This document shows, in pieces, positions 5,276 to 9,435 of a DNA stretch of 9,435 bases. The first letter of the stretch is position 1. Every line of letters begins with the position of its first letter. Below the pieces are notes generated by a model, which worked only from the letters and a program-made list of their open reading frames with translations, had not been told where the DNA came from and made no database searches. Source of the stretch: Planctomycetota bacterium (GTDB taxonomy: Bacteria > Planctomycetota > MHYJ01 > JACQXL01); contig JASEHY010000049.1 in assembly GCA_030018555.1 (NCBI GenBank), positions 1 through 9,435 of the forward strand. Reading direction: 5' to 3'. The translations under genes and the position numbers were made by a program.

Positions 5276-6901
5276 ATGGAAAAAGAAAAGAATGGAAGTC
5301 TACCATTAGATGCATTACAAGACTTAACTCGTCAAGAGCAGGAAGAAGAACAGTTGCAGGGAGAGGAACAGGTACAGGAAGGGGGAGTAGAAGCAGAACC
5401 GTCAGCGGAAGAATCCGTAGAATCACAACCATCAGCGGAGCAAGAGGGACAAGAATTGGAAGCAGAACCATCAGTAGAGGGAGAGATGGAAGGGGCGGAG
5501 CAATTAGAAACAGAGACATCAGAGGAAGAGCCGGCAGAAGCCCCTGAAGTCCAGGAGCCGTTGCCTTCAGCAAAACCCAAATATACTCCGCGATATGAAA
5601 AGGCGGACACCTCTAAGGTGTCCCGAAGATTAACCTACATTATATTGTTTGAGACAATTCTTATCTTAGCACTGGCGGGTCTGGATGGGTATTTTGCTTT
5701 TGTTAAAATACCAGAATTAAACAAGACTTATGAAAAGGCAAAGGGCAGAATAAAAGACCAACAAACTGAAATGGATGACCTCACCCAACAACTTAAAAAC
5801 TCCCAAAGTGATGCCTCAAAACTCAAAAAGAATATAAATAAATTAGAAGATACTATAGACGAGCGTGATGAAAAAGTCAAATCATTAGAGGAAGAAAACC
5901 TATCGCTTACTAAAAAAGCCAAAGATTTAGCCAAGGAAATCGCGCTTCTAACAGAGATGAAGGACAAACTTGAAGATGATTTATCAACACTTGAGGAAGA
6001 TTATAAACAATTGAATACGAATTTTAAGGATGCTGTTAACCAGCGAGCTGAAAGCGAAAAATCTATTGAACAACTCAATAAAAAGTTAGCCGACCTGCAG
6101 AAAGAATATGATGAATTCAAGGTTGCTATCAATCTGAAACAAAAAGCCACTGCTGCAAAGAGAGAAAAAGAGTCATTAGAATATGAGAAGTATGCACCGT
6201 CGGCATTAAGAATGGTTGATAAACTTAATAAGGTGGCTGATTCCTTAAAAGAAGGTGTAACCCTTAAAACATTTAGTCAGATTATCAAAGATTTAGAAAT
6301 CCCTTACGAAGAATTCAAAATAACCTTAAATGAAACCTCATATAACTATATTTCATTCAAATTGCTCTCCTCATCTTATGATATTTATCGTGATACAGTG
6401 GGAAGGTGGAAAAATATTGCCAGATTAAATCCGGGCAAAGAAAAATGGGTTGATAAAGTATTAAAATTAGAGAAACCTTTAACTTCAGACCGTCCGTGGG
6501 GCGACCAGATTCAGCACCTCTGGCAGGATGCCATTATGGCTACTCAGATGGCTGGTTTATTAATAGAAAACAAAGAGTCTTTCCCGGAAAAGTGTATTCT
6601 TTGTGAAAACACGGAAAAACTTCCCTGTTTTATATGTAACAGCACGGGTAAGTGCTTCCATTGTAACGGCGAGGGGTTTATTAAACAACAAAAAGAGAAT
6701 ATCCCCTGTGTTTCCTGCACTGCCTCAGGTAAATGTTCTGCCTGTTTAGGTCAGACCACTGTGGCTTGTAAGATGTGTATCCTAAAAGGGCAGTCAAAGA
6801 TAGAAGAACAACAAACAGAACCGCCAGCCGAAACTCCTCCATCTCCTCCGCCCCCGCCGGAAACACCACCACAAGAGCCCGAAGAGGAAAAGGAAGAGTA
6901 A
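5276..6901 (+). CDS. uncharacterised membrane-anchored coiled-coil protein with six CxxC pairs
   Basis: I do not recognise this 541-residue protein as a named family. Residues 1-105 are acidic and Glu/Gln-rich with imperfect repeats (AEPSAEE, QPSAEQE, AEPSVEG). A single hydrophobic helix at about 118-142 (LTYIILFETILILALAGLDG) follows basic residues KVSRR, which suggests an acidic N-terminal domain in the cytoplasm and the rest outside it, by the positive-inside rule. Residues 150-300 form a long charged coiled coil. Residues 300-435 look globular and are unassigned. At 440-501 there are exactly twelve cysteines in six CxxC pairs (440/443, 451/454, 460/463, 478/481, 487/490, 498/501), interspersed with STGKC and CNGEG like the DnaJ zinc-binding region. 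The tail 515-541 is proline-rich, then acidic. There are no other cysteines. A strong SD supports the start. A scaffold or redox/metal role is possible but unproven. Confidence 0.85.
   Translation: MEKEKNGSLPLDALQDLTRQEQEEEQLQGEEQVQEGGVEAEPSAEESVESQPSAEQEGQELEAEPSVEGEMEGAEQLETETSEEEPAEAPEVQEPLPSAKPKYTPRYEKADTSKVSRRLTYIILFETILILALAGLDGYFAFVKIPELNKTYEKAKGRIKDQQTEMDDLTQQLKNSQSDASKLKKNINKLEDTIDERDEKVKSLEEENLSLTKKAKDLAKEIALLTEMKDKLEDDLSTLEEDYKQLNTNFKDAVNQRAESEKSIEQLNKKLADLQKEYDEFKVAINLKQKATAAKREKESLEYEKYAPSALRMVDKLNKVADSLKEGVTLKTFSQIIKDLEIPYEEFKITLNETSYNYISFKLLSSSYDIYRDTVGRWKNIARLNPGKEKWVDKVLKLEKPLTSDRPWGDQIQHLWQDAIMATQMAGLLIENKESFPEKCILCENTEKLPCFICNSTGKCFHCNGEGFIKQQKENIPCVSCTASGKCSACLGQTTVACKMCILKGQSKIEEQQTEPPAETPPSPPPPPETPPQEPEEEKEE
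5605..5623. repeat. palindrome in coding sequence just before the membrane helix
   Basis: GGACACCT (5605-5612) and AGGTGTCC (5616-5623) are perfect 8-bp arms around CTA. The frame reads ADTSKVSR across it, in the flexible stretch before the transmembrane segment. It may be another in-frame palindromic element, or chance. Confidence 0.5.
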
Positions 6902-6904
6902 CAC

Positions 6905-6933
6905 CCCGTCCCTCACGGGATGGTGGCTACCAT
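6905..6933. repeat. pair of short hairpins between coiled-coil gene and tRNA-Leu
   Basis: CCCGT/ACGGG (6905-6909, 6915-6919) and ATGGT/ACCAT (6920-6924, 6929-6933) abut each other. The second resembles the ATGGT/ACCAT hairpin at 38-50. They fill most of the 41-nt gap before the tRNA. They are followed by A residues, not T, so they are not a typical terminator for the + strand gene. Confidence 0.5.
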
Positions 6934-6942
6934 AAAAAACTT

Positions 6943-7026
6943 GCTGGGGTGGCGGAATTGGCAGACGCGTTAGGTTCAGGACCTAATGCCCGTTAGGGCT
7001 TGGGGGTTCAAATCCCCCCCTCAGCA
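6943..7026 (+). tRNA. tRNA-Leu (anticodon CAG)
   Basis: The acceptor arms GCTGGGG and CCTCAGC pair (one G-T), with discriminator A. The T arm is GGGGG-TTCAAAT-CCCCC. The anticodon arm TTAGG-TTCAGGA-CCTAA puts CAG at the anticodon, reading CUG leucine codons. The 84-nt length and a long variable arm (TGCCCGTTAGGGCTT) are as expected for class II tRNA-Leu. The terminal CCA is not encoded. Confidence 0.96.
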
Positions 7027-7044
7027 TAGAGAAAGTGTTTCCTC

Positions 7045-7073
7045 TTGACATTTCCACCCTTTTAAGGTAATTT
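7045..7073 (+). promoter_or_regulatory. candidate promoter for smpB (perfect -35, weak -10)
   Basis: TTGACA (7045-7050) is a perfect -35 box. Seventeen bp later TAATTT (7068-7073) matches only three of six -10 positions. If used, transcription would begin at about 7080-7081, on the smpB ATG itself, giving a leaderless message. Confidence 0.35.
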
Positions 7074-7080
7074 GTATACA

Positions 7081-7533
7081 ATGGAGAGTATCAAACTTAT
7101 CCAGAAGAATAGAAAGGCATATTTTAATTATGAAATTATAGAAAAATATGAAGCGGGATTGGTCCTTAAAGGAACAGAGGTAAAATCTCTCAGGGATGGT
7201 CAAGCAAGTATCGCAGAGAGTTTTGCCCGTCCTTCAAGGGGAGAGTTGTTTATATACCAGATGGATATCAGTCCTTACAAATGCGGACCGGTTGATAGTC
7301 ATAACCCCAAACGTCCGAGAAAACTACTGATGAGAAAAGGGGAAATCAATCGGCTTATCGGTAAGGTTCAAGAAAGAGGTTTGACATTAGTTCCTCTTTC
7401 ACTATATTTTAAGAACGGCCTTGCCAAGATAGAATTAGGTTTGGGGCGAGGCAAAAAGTTATACGATAAAAGGGAGACAATAAAGAAAAGAATAATCAGG
7501 CGGGAAATAGAAAGGTCAATGAGACGGAAGTAA
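7081..7533 (+). CDS. smpB: SsrA-binding protein SmpB
   Basis: SmpB (150 residues from this start) binds tmRNA and delivers it with EF-Tu to stalled ribosomes, mimicking the missing anticodon arm and codon pairing. Family blocks are present in order: QKNRKAYFNYEIIEKYEAGL (about 8-27), LKGTEVKSLRDGQASIAESFA, a central HNPKRPRKLLM block, LTLVPLSLYFKNGLAKIELGLGRGKKLYDKRETIKKR, and a basic tail ending ERSMRRK. That tail is the part that enters the mRNA channel in this family. The ATG at 7081 is preferred. A TTG at 7072 in frame would add three residues and lies 4 nt from an AAGG, so it is a real alternative. The tmRNA gene begins 7 nt after the stop codon, a common pairing in bacteria. Confidence 0.95.
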   Translation: MESIKLIQKNRKAYFNYEIIEKYEAGLVLKGTEVKSLRDGQASIAESFARPSRGELFIYQMDISPYKCGPVDSHNPKRPRKLLMRKGEINRLIGKVQERGLTLVPLSLYFKNGLAKIELGLGRGKKLYDKRETIKKRIIRREIERSMRRK

Positions 7534-7540
7534 TGTGGAC

Positions 7541-7896
7541 GGGGGCGAAAAGGTTTCGACCGGGTTAATTGTAATAGTCGTTGCGTGCCGAGGTTGTCAG
7601 GAGGCCTCGTTAAAAACCTGGCAACAAATTGTAGGTGCTGAACCTGCATATAGTTTGGCTGCTTAAGTGAAGCCACCCCGACTCCGACTTGCCTGCGTGT
7701 TGGAATGTCGGGGTTACAGTCAGCAGGCTACGGTTTGAATATGCCTGAAGGTTCAAGCCGGACATCTTTACTTTGGGCTGACCTGAGACCAGCCTGGCTG
7801 TCGGCGTGTTTCAGGCGACAATAAATGATTGCCTACGCATCGTAGATACGGCTATTGCAAGACCTTGGGACGGGGGTTCGATTCCCCCCGCCTCCA
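7541..7896 (+). ncRNA. ssrA: tmRNA (SsrA)
   Basis: The 5' end GGGGGCG (7541-7547) pairs with CGCCTCC (7889-7895), followed by discriminator A at 7896. GGTTTCGAC (7552-7560) is the conserved 5' tRNA-like motif, and GGGGG-TTCGATT-CCCCC (7872-7888) is the T arm. A tag reading frame ends at 7666. The length is about 356 nt, within the normal bacterial range, in a one-piece, unpermuted arrangement. The CCA end is not encoded, as in the tRNAs here. It lies between smpB and birA with only 7 and 14 nt of spacing, so the RNA ends probably arise by processing of a longer transcript. That last point is inference. Confidence 0.97.
7637..7666 (+). other. tmRNA tag reading frame, predicted tag AEPAYSLAA
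   Basis: In frame before TAA (7664-7666) the codons read GCT GAA CCT GCA TAT AGT TTG GCT GCT. The YxLAA end is the classical degradation signal recognised by ClpXP-type proteases. The resume codon is placed at GCT (7637) by analogy with the TAGTC-GCA junction of E. coli, where TAGGT precedes GCT here. GGT (7634) is a less likely first codon. Confidence 0.75.
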
Positions 7897-7910
7897 ATAA
7901 TCTTATACAG

Positions 7911-8711
7911 ATGGAAGAATATTATTTTGTCAACCTTAAAACCAAGACTATTGGCAGAAAAGTCGTTTGCCATAAAAAGGTTACCTCCACCAATGACCTT
8001 GCGTGGTTAGAAGTAACCCGTGGAGCAGAAGAAGGAACGGTTATTATAGCAGATGAGCAAATCTGTGGAAGGGGCAGGTTTGGTAGGGCATGGTCCTCGC
8101 CTAATCAAAAAGGTATCTGGTTATCAGTTATTCTTTATCCATCACTTTTTCCTGAGGAGACGTTTCTTCTGATGGCTCTTGGTGCAATAGCAGTTACTGA
8201 TTTACTCAAGAACAAATTCAACCTTCCATCCTTAATTCGCTGGCCTAATGATGTGATTATTGGGAACAGAAAGGTTGCCGGTATAATCGTAGAAAGCAAA
8301 TATGTTAATCAATGTCCTAATGCATCTGTCTTGGGTGTCGGAATGAATATCAACATTTCAGAATCAGAAATGCCGTCAGAGTTAAAAAACATTACCACTT
8401 CATTATTGATAGAAAATAATAGCGCCGTTCCATTTAAACTTGAAGTAATCATCGTTGATTTAATATATTTGCTGGATAAATGGTATCAGAAAATCGTTAA
8501 TAAAGAATTGAATGCTATACAGGATACGTGGCGAGAATTTTCGGCGGTTTTAAATAAGAATGTTTCTATTCAGGTAAAAGGCCAATCGTTAGAAGGGAAG
8601 GTGACTGATTTAGACCCTTGTAAAGGGATTGAACTAAAGGACAGGTCAGGAAATGCTCAATGGTGGCGCGGGGAAATGGTTGATATGTTGCGAGTGCAAC
8701 AAATTGGTTGA
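7911..8711 (+). CDS. birA: biotin--[acetyl-CoA-carboxylase] ligase, catalytic type
   Basis: This 266-residue biotin-protein ligase makes biotinyl-5'-AMP from biotin and ATP, then attaches biotin to the lysine of a carrier protein such as that of acetyl-CoA carboxylase. VTSTNDLA (24-31) opens the BPL/LPL catalytic domain. GRGRFGRAWSSP (53-64) is the biotinyl-AMP loop, followed by RWPNDV (110-115), KVAGIIVES (121-129) and GVGMNINI (142-149). The C-terminal SH3-like domain covers about 215-266, with QVKGQSLEGKVTDLD. No N-terminal helix-turn-helix is present, so it is not a BirA-type repressor. An open frame continues upstream to a GTG at 7806, but that lies within tmRNA, and the ATG at 7911 gives the normal N terminus. 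The ATG is only 14 nt past tmRNA with no SD, so it is likely co-transcribed with ssrA or translated from a very short leader. Confidence 0.94.
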   Translation: MEEYYFVNLKTKTIGRKVVCHKKVTSTNDLAWLEVTRGAEEGTVIIADEQICGRGRFGRAWSSPNQKGIWLSVILYPSLFPEETFLLMALGAIAVTDLLKNKFNLPSLIRWPNDVIIGNRKVAGIIVESKYVNQCPNASVLGVGMNINISESEMPSELKNITTSLLIENNSAVPFKLEVIIVDLIYLLDKWYQKIVNKELNAIQDTWREFSAVLNKNVSIQVKGQSLEGKVTDLDPCKGIELKDRSGNAQWWRGEMVDMLRVQQIG

Positions 8712-8735
8712 TTAAAACTTGATTTAATTTAATAT
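8708..8735 (+). promoter_or_regulatory. possible promoter for tRNA-Ala
   Basis: TTGATT (8708-8713), overlapping the birA stop codon, lies 16 bp before TAATAT (8730-8735), in AT-rich sequence. The start would fall a few bases before the tRNA. Matches to consensus are moderate (four of six each). Confidence 0.25.
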
Positions 8736-8747
8736 GGACTATGATCT

Positions 8748-8820
8748 GGGCCAGTAGCTCAGTTGGGAGAGCGTCTCGTTCGCAATGAGAAGGTTGTGGG
8801 TTCGAATCCCATCTGGTCCA
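8748..8820 (+). tRNA. tRNA-Ala (anticodon CGC)
   Basis: GGGCCAG pairs with CTGGTCC, including the G3-U70 wobble that is the identity element of alanine tRNAs. The D arm GCTC-AGTTGGGA-GAGC, anticodon arm TCTCG-TTCGCAA-TGAGA and T arm GTGGG-TTCGAAT-CCCAT are all intact. The anticodon CGC reads GCG. The discriminator is A at 8820 and no CCA is encoded. Confidence 0.96.
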
Positions 8821-8832
8821 TTTTATGTTTAT

Positions 8833-8896
8833 GGGCGGTTAGCTCAGTCCGGTTAGTCCCGATGGCTATCGGGACGACACGCTGGTTGGACCAATA
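8833..8896 (+). pseudogene. tRNA remnant interrupted by a palindrome
   Basis: GGGCGGTTAGCTCAGTCCGGTTAG (8833-8856) looks like the 5' acceptor strand and D arm of a tRNA, the Ile/Val type by its start. The D-stem 3' strand is then replaced by the palindrome 8856-8875, followed by GACACGCTGG, which could be the beginning of an anticodon arm. No T arm follows, and no strand complementary to GGGCGGT exists. The 12-nt word TTTTATGTTTAT flanks the remnant on both sides (8821-8832, 8897-8908), as if two tRNA genes once had the same trailing spacer. The gene cannot yield a functional tRNA. Confidence 0.7.
8856..8875. repeat. palindrome GTCCCGAT/ATCGGGAC inside the tRNA remnant
   Basis: There are perfect 8-bp arms (8856-8863 and 8868-8875) around GGCT. 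The arms are identical to the inner arms of the palindrome at 1921-1941 and close to those at 160-180, so they belong to one dispersed family. Confidence 0.8.
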
Positions 8897-8914
8897 TTTT
8901 ATGTTTATATATTA

Positions 8915-9435
8915 CAGGCTGTCTAAAAAGTTACAGACCCACTGGGCAGGCATCTTGATATGACAGCCATAAAATAGTCAAGATATTTGATAAAGCGTCT
9001 TTATACCCAACAATTTAAACTTTTCACCTCCTTTCGTCAAGACTTTTCACTATTTTTTCTTACGCCGGTTGTGCCCATACTACTTTCATCCCGGCATTTT
9101 GTGTCCGGGTTAATCTCATCTCTGCCAACGTCATCATAGCGGCACATACCTTCCGCACAATCTTTTTGATATTATGCACCAGACACATTAACAAAAATTC
9201 ACCTTTGACTTTGACTCGCCCTCTCAAACTTAAAATAATCTTTCCTCTATCTCCCTGAATATTCCCAAATACCGGTTCTACCGTATACATCCGTTTCTGG
9301 TAAGTCTTTTTACCTTCAGGGGTCTTGAGTTTCTGTCTCATCGTTGCCATTAACCCTTCCCGACCATCTCGTGTTACCGTCCGAACAGACCCGTTGGTGC
9401 ATCTGGCCCGAACCGAACAACTCCCGCATTCTTCA
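8915..9435 (-). mobile_element. right-hand part of an IS1182-like insertion sequence, cut by the window end
   Basis: The transposase fragment runs off the window. About 145 nt beyond its stop codon, CAGGCTGTCTAAAAAG (8915-8930) resembles the terminal inverted repeats of many IS elements and is a likely element boundary. The 3' non-coding part contains a 7-bp hairpin (8952-8958 with 8978-8984) and a repeated ACTTTTCAC word (9019-9027 and 9042-9050). The other terminus and any target duplication lie outside the window, so the exact edge is uncertain. Confidence 0.65.
9060..9435 (-). CDS. IS1182-family transposase, C-terminal 124 residues (partial)
   Basis: The open frame continues without a stop to the window edge, upstream of the internal ATG at 9350, so the gene is partial at its 5' end. 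The first visible residues EECGSCSVRARCT hold the C..C.....C cluster typical of IS1182-type DDE transposases. Next come KTYQKRMYTVEPVFGNIQGDRG, containing the conserved glutamate of the DDE triad in VEPVFG, then LSLRGRVKVKGEFLLMCLVHNIKKI, the usual end of the catalytic domain. The tail to WAQPA is ordinary. The transposase would act on the element's own ends. Whether the full gene is intact cannot be judged here. Confidence 0.85.
   Translation of the reverse strand, partial: EECGSCSVRARCTNGSVRTVTRDGREGLMATMRQKLKTPEGKKTYQKRMYTVEPVFGNIQGDRGKIILSLRGRVKVKGEFLLMCLVHNIKKIVRKVCAAMMTLAEMRLTRTQNAGMKVVWAQPA

Noticed and set aside
5274..5610. Two antisense frames (Leu/Pro-rich and Ser/Cys-rich) opposite the acidic N-terminal region
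   Set aside because: They are mirror effects of the purine-rich Glu/Gln codons of the + strand gene, which has a strong SD and coherent domains.
6775..6996. 73-codon + strand frame overlapping the coiled-coil gene end and tRNA-Leu
   Set aside because: It is a shifted frame of the CxxC/proline-rich region and runs into the tRNA. The residues encoded inside the tRNA are a common annotation artefact.
7806..7910. Upstream extension of the birA frame to a GTG at 7806
   Set aside because: This stretch is the 3' part of tmRNA, including its T arm and acceptor strand. The protein without it starts at the normal place for this family.
8763..8963. 66-codon + strand frame across tRNA-Ala
   Set aside because: It reads through an intact tRNA and a tRNA remnant and has no protein-like composition or ribosome binding site.

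Overview
The window looks like a chromosomal segment from an uncultured, probably Gram-negative and anaerobic bacterium. The tmRNA gene fixes the domain as Bacteria. An ADP-forming acyl-CoA synthetase, a DUF374-type acyltransferase of the lipid A/outer-membrane lipid class, tRNA genes without an encoded CCA end, and many short palindromic repeats in spacers and inside genes all recall candidate-phylum genomes such as Omnitrophota-like lineages. That placement is an impression from style, not a demonstrated assignment.

Region 1 (1-4290, + strand) carries three genes. They are a fused alpha/beta ADP-forming acetyl/acyl-CoA synthetase (224-2320), a small multi-pass methyltransferase of the isoprenylcysteine/phospholipid methyltransferase type (2439-3026), and a protein with two tandem HD-type domains, the second of them HD-GYP-like (3091-4290). 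Each is preceded by a conspicuous hairpin repeat, and the second and third start codons sit directly against such a hairpin with no clear Shine-Dalgarno sequence. The group ends convergently against a minus-strand DUF374 lysophospholipid acyltransferase (4351-4977).

Region 2 (4978-6901) contains a probable promoter, a 164-bp near-perfect inverted repeat (MITE-like), a strong ribosome binding site, and an unrecognised 541-residue protein. In order, that protein has an acidic tail, one membrane helix, a long coiled coil, an uncharacterised region, six CxxC pairs of DnaJ-like zinc-finger type, and a proline-rich end.

Region 3 (6943-8820) is a compact translation and housekeeping block: tRNA-Leu(CAG), smpB, tmRNA (ssrA, predicted tag AEPAYSLAA), a biotin-protein ligase (birA type, without DNA-binding domain), and tRNA-Ala(CGC). 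smpB ends 7 nt before tmRNA, and birA begins 14 nt after it. SmpB and tmRNA act together in trans-translation.

Region 4 (8821-9435) is degraded and mobile. A tRNA remnant is interrupted by a palindrome, and then comes the right end of an IS1182-like insertion sequence whose transposase (minus strand) runs off the window.

No defence system, CRISPR array or biosynthetic cluster is visible. The most unusual signals are the palindromic repeats, which also occur in frame inside two coding regions and inside a tRNA gene, and the 541-residue membrane/coiled-coil/zinc-finger protein.
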